64,000 nucleotides of DNA from Flavobacteriaceae bacterium (GTDB lineage Bacteria; Bacteroidota; Bacteroidia; Flavobacteriales; Flavobacteriaceae): positions 1 to 64,000 of the forward strand of contig JAQWFW010000006.1 in assembly GCA_029238515.1 (NCBI GenBank). The letters run 5' to 3'. Shown here piece by piece: positions 16,543-25,867 of the stretch (the stretch's first letter is position 1; each line of letters begins with the position of its first letter). Made by a program: the position numbers and the translations under genes. The notes below the pieces were generated by a model that worked only from the letters and a program-made list of their open reading frames with translations, was not told where the DNA came from and made no database searches.

Positions 16543-17319
16543 TTAGAGTTGTATTTCAAAGGGATGCTTTAATCCTTTAAATGCTTCCAATTCGGATCGC
16601 AAAGATCCAACTCGAAGATCGGCCTGAATTTTTATAGGTATTTTATTTTTATCTGCACTAACCCAAAGTGTTACACTTTCTTCTTCATGAAATACACGAC
16701 CTGCCATTACATAAGGACGAAATTTCAAGCATTTTACTTTACCAAAGTTGGTTTTTATTGTTTGACGTCCTAGAAACTTTAATTTAAATGTAAATATTTC
16801 ATCATCAAAAAACATATTCAACTCAACGACTTCGCCTACTTGAATCGTTTCAGTATCGTAATGATCTCTCAAATAATAATATGCAGAGAGCATGTCTTGA
16901 ATATCAGACCGAATGGGCTCAGTAGTTTTTGTTCCCTTTTTAAGGTCGTTTATGTGTGCTATGTTATTGTTGTAGTCAAATTCTACTATTCTATTTTTGG
17001 TATAACCCCCTTCATAAATGTCTCTTACAAATTTATAGGGTTTGCCATTGGTTTTGTCAAAATAGCTTTCGTATCGATCTTTAACCTTAAAAAACCATTT
17101 TATAGCACCTGTTGTCCATCCTTTACCCACAACATGATACACGGATTGGTCTTTGTACTTAGCATCTTTGACTTTTAGAGTAGCATATCCAGCTTTTACC
17201 CAACCACTATAGCTAAGTTTAAATTTTAGCCATTCGCCTGCTTGAAAAGAAGAGTCTGTTTGCGCTGATGCAGTGCATAAGCCAACAAAAAGTAAGAAGT
17301 AAACTAAAATTGTTTTCAT
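16543..17319 (-). CDS. DUF3108 domain protein
   Basis: A 258-residue exported protein. A signal peptide ends near TASAQ, followed by a beta-rich DUF3108 domain (from about residue 25 to the end; motifs GEWLKFKLSYSG and RDIYEGGY). The family is widespread in Bacteroidota envelopes and has no defined activity. It heads a run with tryptophan dioxygenase, the M23 peptidase and pgi, and has its own predicted -7 box 46 nt upstream. Location is probably periplasmic. Confidence 0.85.
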   Translation of the reverse strand: MKTILVYFLLFVGLCTASAQTDSSFQAGEWLKFKLSYSGWVKAGYATLKVKDAKYKDQSVYHVVGKGWTTGAIKWFFKVKDRYESYFDKTNGKPYKFVRDIYEGGYTKNRIVEFDYNNNIAHINDLKKGTKTTEPIRSDIQDMLSAYYYLRDHYDTETIQVGEVVELNMFFDDEIFTFKLKFLGRQTIKTNFGKVKCLKFRPYVMAGRVFHEEESVTLWVSADKNKIPIKIQADLRVGSLRSELEAFKGLKHPFEIQL

Positions 17320-17365
17320 TTTGACATCATTTATTGATGTACATGCAAATTTGCAATTATTATTC

Positions 17366-17373
17366 CAAAACTA
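17366..17373 (-). promoter_or_regulatory. Predicted -7 box for the DUF3108 operon
   Basis: TAGTTTTG on the minus strand, 46 nt before ATG 17319. It suggests that the four downstream genes can be transcribed separately from HPPD. A perfect palindrome TGCAAATTTGCA (17344-17355) lies just downstream. Confidence 0.55.
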
Positions 17374-17405
17374 AAAACAATTAAAAATCATTATTGTATG
17401 AGTTA

Positions 17406-18566
17406 TTAAAGAGTGCCTCGATTTGCTTGTTCGCGTTCAATAGATTCGAACAATGCTTTAAAATTTCCTGCTCCAAAACCTTTGGCACCCATCCGTTGAA
17501 TAATTTCAAAAAATAGCGTTGGACGATCCTCTACAGGTTTTGTAAAAATCTGTAATAAATACCCTTCTTCATCAGCATCTACCAAAATGGAGAGCTCTTG
17601 AAGTTTTGAAATATCTTCTTTCATAAGTTTCATATGCGCTCCCAATCGCTTTGGAATGGCATCGTAGTAGGCCTGTGGTGGTGGTGGCAAAAACTCCACC
17701 CCATTGGCCCGCAAATGCCTTACGGTTGTTATAATGTCATCGGTGGCAACGGCTAAATGTTGCACTCCACAGTCTTCATAAAAGTCAAGGTATTCTTCGA
17801 TTTGAGAACGTTTGGCTGCTTCGGCAGGTTCATTTATTGGAAATTTAATTCGCCCATTCCCATTACTCATTACTTTACTCATCAAAGCTGAGTATTCGGT
17901 ATGAATTTGCTTATCATCAAAAGATAAAAAGTTGACAAAGCCCATCACTTCCTCATACCATTTTACCCATGTATCCATTTCTCCCCAACCAACATTACCA
18001 ACCATATGATCTATGAATTTCAGTCCAGCACTTGGTGGGTTATAATCCGACTTCCAAGCAACATAACCAGGAAAGAAAACACCATTGTAATTTTTGCGTT
18101 CTACAAACACATGAACCGTTTCGCCATAAGTGTAAATTCCCGAGGTTACAATTTCACCAAAATCATCACGATGAATTCTTGGTTCAAAATAGGATTTTGC
18201 TCCTCGCTTGGTGGTCTCTTTATATGCTTTATGCGCATCATCTACCCATAAAGCAATGACTTTTACACCATCACCATGCTTTCTCAAATGATCGTTTATT
18301 GGAGACTTACTGTTAAGTGGTGTTGTGAGAACCAGTTTTATTTTTCCTTGTTGAAGCACATAACTTACCTCATCTTTTGATCCTGTTTCCAAGCCCTTGT
18401 AGGCAAGCGATTGAAAACCAAAAGCGGTTTTATAGAAGTGCGCCGCTTGTTTGGCATTCCCCACATAAAACTCGACATAGTCGGTTCCTAAAAGTGGCAA
18501 AAAGTCTTGAGCGCCATCGAATATTTTTTCGAGACCGTAGTCCACAGATTTTAATGCTTTTTTCAT
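17406..18566 (-). CDS. hppD: 4-hydroxyphenylpyruvate dioxygenase
   Basis: A 386-residue Fe(II) enzyme that converts 4-hydroxyphenylpyruvate to homogentisate in tyrosine breakdown. It consists of two vicinal-oxygen-chelate halves. Iron-site motifs are FIDHMVGNV, GVQHLAVATDD and the C-terminal FFEIIQRMGAKGFGAGNF. Length fits the family. It starts 19 nt after the homogentisate dioxygenase stop, so the two consecutive steps of the pathway are encoded in order of reverse reaction. Both are likely expressed from a promoter near 19890. Confidence 0.97.
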   Translation of the reverse strand: MKKALKSVDYGLEKIFDGAQDFLPLLGTDYVEFYVGNAKQAAHFYKTAFGFQSLAYKGLETGSKDEVSYVLQQGKIKLVLTTPLNSKSPINDHLRKHGDGVKVIALWVDDAHKAYKETTKRGAKSYFEPRIHRDDFGEIVTSGIYTYGETVHVFVERKNYNGVFFPGYVAWKSDYNPPSAGLKFIDHMVGNVGWGEMDTWVKWYEEVMGFVNFLSFDDKQIHTEYSALMSKVMSNGNGRIKFPINEPAEAAKRSQIEEYLDFYEDCGVQHLAVATDDIITTVRHLRANGVEFLPPPPQAYYDAIPKRLGAHMKLMKEDISKLQELSILVDADEEGYLLQIFTKPVEDRPTLFFEIIQRMGAKGFGAGNFKALFESIEREQANRGTL

Positions 18567-18585
18567 AACTAAAATTTTAGGTGAA

Positions 18586-19749
18586 TTATTCTTTTTCTAA
18601 CCATGATTTATAATAATCATCATCAGAAATTTTCAGGGCTTCTTCGGTAATTTGAAGCGGTTTAAATGTATCAACCATGACGGCCAATTCTTGAGTGTCT
18701 TTTTGACCAATACTGCGTTCCATGGCGCCAGGGTGTGGCCCATGAGGAATGCCTGCAGGGTGCAAAGAAATATGACCTACTTCTACGTCATTTCGACTCA
18801 TGAAATCCCCATCAACATAATACAAAACCTCATCACTATCTATATTACTGTGGTTGTATGGTGCTGGAATCGAATCTGGGTGATAATCATACATACGTGG
18901 CACAAAACTACAGACTACAAAAGCATTGGTTTCAAAAGTTTGATGCACTGGTGGCGGTTGGTGTATTCTTCCTGTAATGGGTTCAAAATCGTGAATTGAA
19001 AAAGCATATGGGTAATTGTATCCATCGTAGCCCACTACATCAAAAGGGTGAGATCCGTAGATCATTTCAATCATTTCATTTTGTTTTTTCAATTTGATTT
19101 TAAAATCTCCACTTTCATTATAAGTTTCGAGTTCTTCTGGACGACGAATATCCCGCTCACAAAAGGGTGCATGTTCCAACAGTTGACCAAACCAATTCCG
19201 GTAACGCTTTGGGGTGTATATTGGACTGTAAGATTCTACAATAAAAAGTCTGTTGTCTTCTGTGTCGAATTGAATTTGATAAATAATCCCTCGGGGGACT
19301 AACAAATAATCTCCGTATTTGAACTCCAAATTCCCAAACATGGTGCGCAGTTTTCCAGAACCTTTATGAACAAAAATGAGTTCATCAGCATCGGTGTTTT
19401 TATAAAAGTAATCGGTGAGCGATGTTTTTGGTGCTGCCAAAATAATATTGCAATCTGAATTTGTGAGGACAATTGTTCTGCTCTCTAGATAGTCATCTTT
19501 AGGAGCCACCTCAAATCCACGTAATCGATAAGATTGAATATTGTTGGGTTTTGCAATTTTTGGGGCAACACTGAATTGCTTCCCAATTGATTTTACTTGT
19601 GTTGGGCGTTGCTCGTGGTAAGAATTGGTGGACATCCCATCAAAACCTATTGTACCAAATAGTTGTTCATAATAGAACCCTCCATTTGGCTTTTTAAATT
19701 GAGTATGCCTCTTAGGAGGAATTTTTCCAAGTTTGTGATAAAATGGCAT
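18586..19749 (-). CDS. hmgA: Homogentisate 1,2-dioxygenase
   Basis: A 387-residue cupin-fold Fe(II) enzyme that opens the ring of homogentisate to maleylacetoacetate. Marks are GGFYYEQLFG near the N-terminus, KGSGKLRTMFG and RGIIYQIQF in the cupin core, and the iron-site region SLHPAGIPHGP near 330-345. It is shorter than the human enzyme (445 residues) but matches bacterial relatives. It is first in the run with hppD. The next enzymes (maleylacetoacetate isomerase, fumarylacetoacetase) are not in the window. Confidence 0.95.
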   Translation of the reverse strand: MPFYHKLGKIPPKRHTQFKKPNGGFYYEQLFGTIGFDGMSTNSYHEQRPTQVKSIGKQFSVAPKIAKPNNIQSYRLRGFEVAPKDDYLESRTIVLTNSDCNIILAAPKTSLTDYFYKNTDADELIFVHKGSGKLRTMFGNLEFKYGDYLLVPRGIIYQIQFDTEDNRLFIVESYSPIYTPKRYRNWFGQLLEHAPFCERDIRRPEELETYNESGDFKIKLKKQNEMIEMIYGSHPFDVVGYDGYNYPYAFSIHDFEPITGRIHQPPPVHQTFETNAFVVCSFVPRMYDYHPDSIPAPYNHSNIDSDEVLYYVDGDFMSRNDVEVGHISLHPAGIPHGPHPGAMERSIGQKDTQELAVMVDTFKPLQITEEALKISDDDYYKSWLEKE

Positions 19750-19888
19750 AATAAAAAGTTTTTATGTTAAAGAAATAAGCTAAAAAGGAGAATTGTTCAT
19801 GCAGGGCGCACGAAGGAGCTTATTCAGGGTTTCTCTTGATAAGAAAATGAAGTAACAATAAAAGATCTTTCCAAAATAGGGTCATACA

Positions 19889-19896
19889 CAAATTTA
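19889..19896 (-). promoter_or_regulatory. Candidate -7 box for hmgA-hppD, long leader
   Basis: TAAATTTG on the minus strand, 139 nt before ATG 19749. The 19750-19915 gap holds no gene. It contains a 10-bp palindrome AAAGATCTTT at 19861-19870 just after the predicted transcript start. Confidence 0.4.
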
Positions 19897-19915
19897 ATAA
19901 AAAAATCGATACGGA

Positions 19916-22141
19916 CTAGAACCAGTATCCCAAATTCACGAGCACACCCGTGTAATCCGTCTCTGGAGACCAATGGAATTTAAATTCGATTGGGCCAAAA
20001 ATAGTTTCTAAACCATAGCCCAAAGCATAGCCACTGTACGAGGGTAATGTAAGCCACTCTTCATTTAAGAAAATATCGTTTCCAATATTGGAAAAGTTCC
20101 CCGAAATATTGATATGGTGACGCTTATAAAACTCGTAATCAGCATTAAAATAGGCCTTTACAAAACTATTCCCAGAAAGACTAAAAAAGTCATACCCAAA
20201 GAAAGTTCCATTGTTGATAATCTCGTGGTGTGTATAGCCACCCAATCCAAAATTAAGCGTCGGAATTTTGTCGTTTCCTACCATAAATCCACCTTCAGTG
20301 CCAATTAGAAAAGATAGGTCTGTAGTGACTGAAAATGCTTTTGAAATATTTGCTTTTAAAACAGAAAATTGACTGAATTCATCAATGTTTGAGGCCGTTA
20401 AATACAAATCCATACCCCCCTCAAACAAAAATCCACTTGATGGAAAGAAAATATTATCAATAGTGTCATATTTAAATAGCACATTGACATTAGAAAAATC
20501 AGATTCTATAATTTTGTATCTCGAGTTTTGAAATGTTGAAATGAGTAACGGACTTGTTGCATATATGTTTAGGCGATTAAATGTTGCGCCGATTTTAAAT
20601 GAAAAATCTCTTTTAATTAGTGTTTCTACAAAAAAACTTCCCGTGAAATCCGAAAATGTAGTTGGGATTTCAGTGTTGAGTTCAGCCGGAAGTGATCTAT
20701 CAAAAAACAAAGGATTTATATCATACTCAAAGCGCGTAAATTTGGCATTGAGTCCTATACTCCAATAAAACCCTTTATCGATGTAATAATCAAAATTAAT
20801 CCTCGAATTATCTCCAAAAATAAAGTCCAAAGACAACACATCATTTTTAAGCAAAAGTTGCTTTTGAGTAAAATTTAAAAGAACTGAACTTTGGAAAATC
20901 TGATCATAATGAACCCCTAATTTTAAAAAACTAGTGTTTGTAGTTTCTTTTATTCTTCCGTAAAGATCATACCCCTCATCCTCCGACAGAGAGAAATCAT
21001 ATCGAAAACTCTTAAAATTGTTGGTTGCTAATAAATTATTGACGCCGTTTTTAAAATCTTCAAAACTCAAGGTTTCATTGTGTCTGAAACGCAATTTCCC
21101 AAAAACATAAGCATTGGTGTATTTTTCATTGCCAACAATTTTTACTTTATTAATTTTTAGACTGTCCAAAACAGGTGGTTTAAATGCTGGTTTCTGAAAA
21201 TTTTGGGTCTTTGCTATAGCGCTTAATTCATCCAAAAATGGCACAACAGACATTTCTCCACGTTCAATAATTTCTGAGCCCTTGTTAAAAGAGATAATAG
21301 AGTAGCCCTCTACATTGGGCTCTATGTAAAGATCTGTAAGTTGAATTTTTTCTTTCATGGCTTCAACAGTTCTGAAATTACTAATTTGAGTTAATATTTC
21401 AGAAACAGATTTAATCTCATCTTTGGACAAAAGGTCTTCTTGAACATTGACACCAATAATGTAGTCCAAGTCTTTAGTACTTAAAAGTTCTACAGGGTAA
21501 TTATTCGCAATACCGCCATCCATGAGTAATACCCCATTGTATTCTATGGGCTGAAAAAGTGTAGGCAATGTACTGCTTATGGCAATAGCTTCTGCAAGGT
21601 TTCCATGGTCTAAAAGTACAGATGCCCCAGTTTCCATGTCAGTAGCCATGCAATAAAAAGGAATAGGCAATTTGCTAAAGTCCGAAACCTCTCGAACATT
21701 CATCGTCAATTTCGTAAACAAATTGAAGACATTTTGACCTCTAGATATGGATGATGGCAATTGAATTTTAAAATTATTAAATGGCAAAGAAGCCGCATAT
21801 TTCTCAGCATTTTTGCGCTCTTGAAAAGTCTTTGAAGCACGTGGCACTTTGTCGCCTAGTAAAACATCAAAATCAATTTTTCTAAAAATAGAGTCTAATT
21901 GCTGAGCAGAATACCCAGAGGCATACAATCCACCAACGGCAGCACCCATACTTGTTCCCCCAATGTAATCGATGCGAACACCAAGACTATCAATCGCTTT
22001 TAGCACACCAATATGCGCCAGACCTTTGGCACCACCACCGCTCAAAACCAATCCAACTTTGGGATTCTTTTTCACAGGATTTTGAGCAAAGCCAATAAAA
22101 CAACAGAAGAAGAGAATATAAAATTTAGGGTTATACTTCAT
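19916..22141 (-). CDS. Patatin-like phospholipase fused to outer membrane barrel (type Vd-like)
   Basis: A 741-residue protein with signal peptide (MKYNPKFYILFFCCFIGFAQ). The N-terminal patatin domain carries the oxyanion motif GGGAKG (about 36-41), the nucleophile elbow GTSMG, and the DGG motif completing the Ser-Asp dyad, so it should be an active lipase. A POTRA-like segment follows (about 310-390), then a BamA-like C-terminal barrel ending in aromatic residues. This order is that of type Vd autotransporters such as PlpD. ATG 22141 overlaps the uvrC end by 11 nt; the longer frame (22219) would overlap by 89 nt and lacks a signal peptide at its start. Confidence 0.9.
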   Translation of the reverse strand: MKYNPKFYILFFCCFIGFAQNPVKKNPKVGLVLSGGGAKGLAHIGVLKAIDSLGVRIDYIGGTSMGAAVGGLYASGYSAQQLDSIFRKIDFDVLLGDKVPRASKTFQERKNAEKYAASLPFNNFKIQLPSSISRGQNVFNLFTKLTMNVREVSDFSKLPIPFYCMATDMETGASVLLDHGNLAEAIAISSTLPTLFQPIEYNGVLLMDGGIANNYPVELLSTKDLDYIIGVNVQEDLLSKDEIKSVSEILTQISNFRTVEAMKEKIQLTDLYIEPNVEGYSIISFNKGSEIIERGEMSVVPFLDELSAIAKTQNFQKPAFKPPVLDSLKINKVKIVGNEKYTNAYVFGKLRFRHNETLSFEDFKNGVNNLLATNNFKSFRYDFSLSEDEGYDLYGRIKETTNTSFLKLGVHYDQIFQSSVLLNFTQKQLLLKNDVLSLDFIFGDNSRINFDYYIDKGFYWSIGLNAKFTRFEYDINPLFFDRSLPAELNTEIPTTFSDFTGSFFVETLIKRDFSFKIGATFNRLNIYATSPLLISTFQNSRYKIIESDFSNVNVLFKYDTIDNIFFPSSGFLFEGGMDLYLTASNIDEFSQFSVLKANISKAFSVTTDLSFLIGTEGGFMVGNDKIPTLNFGLGGYTHHEIINNGTFFGYDFFSLSGNSFVKAYFNADYEFYKRHHINISGNFSNIGNDIFLNEEWLTLPSYSGYALGYGLETIFGPIEFKFHWSPETDYTGVLVNLGYWF

Positions 22142-23933
22142 TTTTATTGTGGTAAAAGTTATAAATTTTATGTGCTTTGGCCGTACCAACAATTTGCTCC
22201 AATTCATCCAATTTAGCAAAAGAAATTCTTTGCGCTGATTTGAATGCTTTCAACAATTGTACTCGCGTTTTGTCTCCAATACCAGAAATGGATTCCAATT
22301 CTGAGTGTAATGCAGATTTACTACGCCTATTGCGGTGATGTTCTATACCAAAACGATGCGCTTCGTTTCTTAATTGTTGGATAATTTTCAAAGTTTCACT
22401 TTTCTTGTCTAAATATAAGGGAATTGGATCATTTGGGTAAAATAATTCTTCCAATCTTTTAGCGATCCCAATAATTGCTATTTTACCCCTTAGACCAAGT
22501 TCATCTAAACTTTTTAGAGCAGCAGACAATTGCCCTTTACCACCATCTATAATAATGAGCTGTGGAAGCGGTTGATTTTCTTCCAAAAGTCTTTTGTATC
22601 TCCTGTAAACGACCTCTGTCATTGAGGCAAAATCATCGGGTCCTTCAACTGTTTTTATATTGAAATGGCGATATTCTTTTTTGCTAGGTTTCCCATTTTT
22701 GAACACCACACAAGCCGCTACTGGGTGAGTGCCTTGAATGTTGGAATTATCAAAACATTCAATATGCGTAGGTTCTTCCGTAAGCCGAAGATCAGATTTC
22801 ATTTGTGTCATAATGCGTTTGACATGTCGATCGGGATCGGTAATTTTAACTTGTTTTAATTGTTCTAAGCGGTGGTATTTTGCATTTCGTAAAGACAGAT
22901 CCAAAAGGTGTTTTTTGTCTCCAAGTTTTGGAATGGTCATTTTTAAATTTGACCCTAATTCAATCCTAAAAGGCACATATATTTCTTTGGATTGAAGCGC
23001 AAATCGTTGCCGAAGTTCTGTAATGGCAAAGGCCAATAGCTCTGCGTCTGATTCGTTCAACTTTTTTTTCAACTCCAAGGTATGAGCACGAATAATAGAG
23101 CCGTGTGAAACTTGCAAAAAATTAACATAAGCATAACTCTCGTCACTAATAATGCTATACACCTCAACATCGCTGATTTTTGGGTTTACAATTGTAGACT
23201 TCGCTTGATAATTCTCCAAAATGGCCAATTTTTCTTTTAAAATTTGAGCGTCTTCAAATTGTAAATCGGCAGCCAAGGTTTTCATTTGAGTTTTAAAAAC
23301 TGTGAGTGAATTCTTGAAATTTCCTTTGAGAATTTCTCGAACAGAGGCGATATTCTTTAAATAATCGGACTCCGATTCCTTGCCTTCACAAGCACCTTTA
23401 CAATTCCCTAAATGATATTCCAAACAAACCTTATATTTTTGATTCATAATTTTTTCTTCAGCCAAATCATAAGAACATGTTCTCAAAGCAAAAAGACCTT
23501 TAATCAAATCCAAAAGTGTATACACTGTTTTGATGCTTGTATAAGGCCCAAAATATTCTGAGCCATCTTTAATGACACGACGTGTAGAAAAGACTCTCGG
23601 AAAACGTTCTTTTTTGATACAAATCCAAGGATAAGATTTATCATCTTTCAAAAGTACATTGTAACGTGGCTGATATTTTTTTATCAAATTATTTTCTAAC
23701 AACAGAGCATCGGTTTCCGAATCCACAACAATATGTTTTATCTTTCGAATTTTTTTGACCAATACATTGGTCTTTCCGTAGTCGTGATTTTTATTAAAAT
23801 AAGATCGTACACGTTTTTTTAGGTTTTTAGCTTTACCAATATAAATTATAGTGTCTTTTGCATCAAAAAATTGATAGACTCCAGGCGTGTCTGGCAGCGT
23901 TTGTAATTGTATTTCAATGCTTGAAGATGTCAT
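22131..23933 (-). CDS. uvrC: Excinuclease ABC subunit C
   Basis: A 600-residue DNA repair nuclease. It makes both incisions beside bulky lesions after UvrA/UvrB loading. Domains are an N-terminal GIY-YIG nuclease (TPGVYQF..IIYIGKAKNLKKR, about 15-95), the CxxC..C region near 155-180, a UVR motif near 205-240, an RNase H-like nuclease (about 380-540) and C-terminal helix-hairpin-helix (SISGIGDKTRVQLL). A -7 box ends 5 nt before the ATG, so the mRNA may be leaderless. The downstream patatin gene overlaps its last 11 nt. Confidence 0.97.
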   Translation of the reverse strand: MTSSSIEIQLQTLPDTPGVYQFFDAKDTIIYIGKAKNLKKRVRSYFNKNHDYGKTNVLVKKIRKIKHIVVDSETDALLLENNLIKKYQPRYNVLLKDDKSYPWICIKKERFPRVFSTRRVIKDGSEYFGPYTSIKTVYTLLDLIKGLFALRTCSYDLAEEKIMNQKYKVCLEYHLGNCKGACEGKESESDYLKNIASVREILKGNFKNSLTVFKTQMKTLAADLQFEDAQILKEKLAILENYQAKSTIVNPKISDVEVYSIISDESYAYVNFLQVSHGSIIRAHTLELKKKLNESDAELLAFAITELRQRFALQSKEIYVPFRIELGSNLKMTIPKLGDKKHLLDLSLRNAKYHRLEQLKQVKITDPDRHVKRIMTQMKSDLRLTEEPTHIECFDNSNIQGTHPVAACVVFKNGKPSKKEYRHFNIKTVEGPDDFASMTEVVYRRYKRLLEENQPLPQLIIIDGGKGQLSAALKSLDELGLRGKIAIIGIAKRLEELFYPNDPIPLYLDKKSETLKIIQQLRNEAHRFGIEHHRNRRSKSALHSELESISGIGDKTRVQLLKAFKSAQRISFAKLDELEQIVGTAKAHKIYNFYHNKNEV

Positions 23934-23938
23934 TATTC

Positions 23939-23946
23939 CAAAGGTA
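23939..23946 (-). promoter_or_regulatory. Predicted -7 box for uvrC
   Basis: TACCTTTG on the minus strand. Only 5 nt separate it from ATG 23933, which would put the transcription start at or next to the start codon. No other Met codon is available nearby. Confidence 0.55.
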
Positions 23947-24020
23947 TACTAATTCTTATTATAGTAAAAATCGATTCGACATTTTTAGTATCTTGTCCAA
24001 AAATTAATGATATTTATAGC

Positions 24021-24896
24021 ATGAATATTGTCGTTTTATCAAGAAATAAAAATCTATATTCTACCCGTCGTCTTGTTGAAGAAGCCGAAAACAGAGGGCA
24101 CGATGTAGAAGTTATAGATCCATTAAATTGTGATTTAATTATTGAAAAGGAAAAGCCCACGATATATTACAAGGATAAGTATTTGGATTATGTAGATGCA
24201 ATTATTCCTAGAATAGGTGCTTCGGTTACCTTTTATGGTTGTGCTGTGGTGCGGCAATTCGAAATGATGAATGTTTTTTCTACCGTTTCTTCAGATGCTA
24301 TCATTCGTTCTAGAGATAAACTCAGAAGTTTCCAACACCTTTCCAAAGGAGGTATAGATATGCCAAAAACTGTATTTACCAACTATTCTAAAGATGTTGA
24401 GGAAGTCATTGAGCATGTTGGAGGAACACCAGTCGTTATAAAATTACTTGAAGGAACTCAAGGACTTGGTGTCGTTTTGGCCGAAAGCAAAAATGCAGCC
24501 GAATCTGTATTAGAAGCCTTTAATGGATTGCAAGCTAGAGCTTTGGTACAAGAATATATAGCTGAAGCTAAAGGCATAGATGTCCGTGCATTTATTGTTG
24601 ATGGACAAGTTATAGGTGCAATGAAAAGAATTGGTAAACCTGGAGAATTTCGTTCTAATTTGCACCGCGGTGGAACATTTGAATACTACAGAATGTCTGA
24701 ACCCGAGCTTAAAATTGCCATCAAATCGGCACGACAACTCAAACTGCCCATTTGTGGTGTGGACCTTTTACAATCCAATCGAGGGCCCTTGATTATGGAA
24801 ATCAACTCTACGCCTGGTCTGGAGGGCATTGAAGGGGCATCGCAAAAAAATATTGCAAAAGCCATCATTACATTTATAGAACGAAATAGACGCTAA
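24021..24896 (+). CDS. rimK: RimK-type ribosomal protein S6--glutamate ligase
   Basis: A 291-residue ATP-grasp ligase. In E. coli, RimK adds glutamates to the C-terminus of ribosomal protein S6. Visible marks are an N-terminal pre-ATP-grasp domain (about 1-95), the ATP-binding loop EGTQGLGV near 147-154, the VDGQVIGAMKR strand and the metal-site motif MEINSTPGLEGIE near the C-terminus. Length fits RimK (E. coli 300). Its TAA overlaps the next start as TAATG, so the aspartoacylase-like gene is translationally coupled. No strong promoter is seen in the 87-nt gap to uvrC. Confidence 0.92.
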   Translation: MNIVVLSRNKNLYSTRRLVEEAENRGHDVEVIDPLNCDLIIEKEKPTIYYKDKYLDYVDAIIPRIGASVTFYGCAVVRQFEMMNVFSTVSSDAIIRSRDKLRSFQHLSKGGIDMPKTVFTNYSKDVEEVIEHVGGTPVVIKLLEGTQGLGVVLAESKNAAESVLEAFNGLQARALVQEYIAEAKGIDVRAFIVDGQVIGAMKRIGKPGEFRSNLHRGGTFEYYRMSEPELKIAIKSARQLKLPICGVDLLQSNRGPLIMEINSTPGLEGIEGASQKNIAKAIITFIERNRR

Positions 24897-25867
24897 TGAA
24901 TCAACACAATTCTGTATTGCATATTCTTGGTGAAGACATCGCTGCTGGTGAGTCCAGAGAGATCAATTTTCATGTGGCAAAGCTACACACACGCACAAGA
25001 GTAGATGTTCCTGTCATTATTAATCGTTCCAAAAAACCAGGTCCTGTTGTTTTATTCACAGCGGGGATTCATGGCGATGAAGTTAATGGCGTTGAAATTC
25101 TGAGGCAACTTATTGCAAAAGGCATCAATAAGCCAAAAAAAGGAACCATCATTTGCATTCCTGTTTTGAATATTTTTGGATTTTTAAACAAAACGCGTGA
25201 ACTTCCAGATGGACGTGATTTGAATCGTGTTTTTCCAGGGTCAAAAACGGGTTCATTAGCCAGTCAAGTGGCCTATAAACTCATGAACGAAATTGTACCT
25301 CAAGTTGATTTTATTGTGGATCATCATACAGGCGGTGCAGGACGATTCAATGGACCACAAATTAGAATTATTTCACAAGCACCAAAACTCAAAGAATGGG
25401 CCAAAGCATACGGTGCTCCCTTTGTAGTTTATTCCAAAAAAATCCCAAAATCTTTCCGAAGCGCTTGTGATAAGCTTGATATTCCTATTTTGCTTTTTGA
25501 AGGTGGCAAATCATACCACATTGATACACAAGTTACAAATACAGGAGTGAATGGAGCCAAACGAATTTTGAATCATCTGGGAATGTTGGGGACAAAATTT
25601 AAAGCTTCTGCACCCAAAAAAGAGATTATTTTTATTGAAGACAGCAAATGGATTAGAGCTAAAGCTTCTGGTATGTTTCAAACAACTATAAAACTTAACT
25701 CAAAAGTAGAAAAAGGGACTATTTTGGGATACATAACTGATGCTTATGGTAAGTTTAATAAATCCATAAAAGCAGATTGTGATGGCTATGTCATCAATAT
25801 CAACCAAGACCCTATTGTATACAAGGGGGATGCCTTATTTAGGTGTTCAACAAAATTTAGTTTATGA
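24896..25867 (+). CDS. Succinylglutamate desuccinylase/aspartoacylase family zinc hydrolase
   Basis: A 323-residue M14-like zinc amidohydrolase. Zinc ligands are predicted at H59 and E62 (GIHGDE) and the His pair at 143-144 (DHHTGG). The conserved RDLNRVFPG segment lies at 107-115 and the likely catalytic Glu is E202 (LFEGG). Such enzymes remove acyl groups from N-acylated amino acids, but specificity cannot be inferred here. A beta-rich C-terminal extension spans about 240-323. Coupled by 1-nt and 4-nt overlaps to rimK and the folate gene, it may act on a glutamyl or related conjugate, possibly opposing RimK; that is inference. Confidence 0.88.
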   Translation: MNQHNSVLHILGEDIAAGESREINFHVAKLHTRTRVDVPVIINRSKKPGPVVLFTAGIHGDEVNGVEILRQLIAKGINKPKKGTIICIPVLNIFGFLNKTRELPDGRDLNRVFPGSKTGSLASQVAYKLMNEIVPQVDFIVDHHTGGAGRFNGPQIRIISQAPKLKEWAKAYGAPFVVYSKKIPKSFRSACDKLDIPILLFEGGKSYHIDTQVTNTGVNGAKRILNHLGMLGTKFKASAPKKEIIFIEDSKWIRAKASGMFQTTIKLNSKVEKGTILGYITDAYGKFNKSIKADCDGYVININQDPIVYKGDALFRCSTKFSL

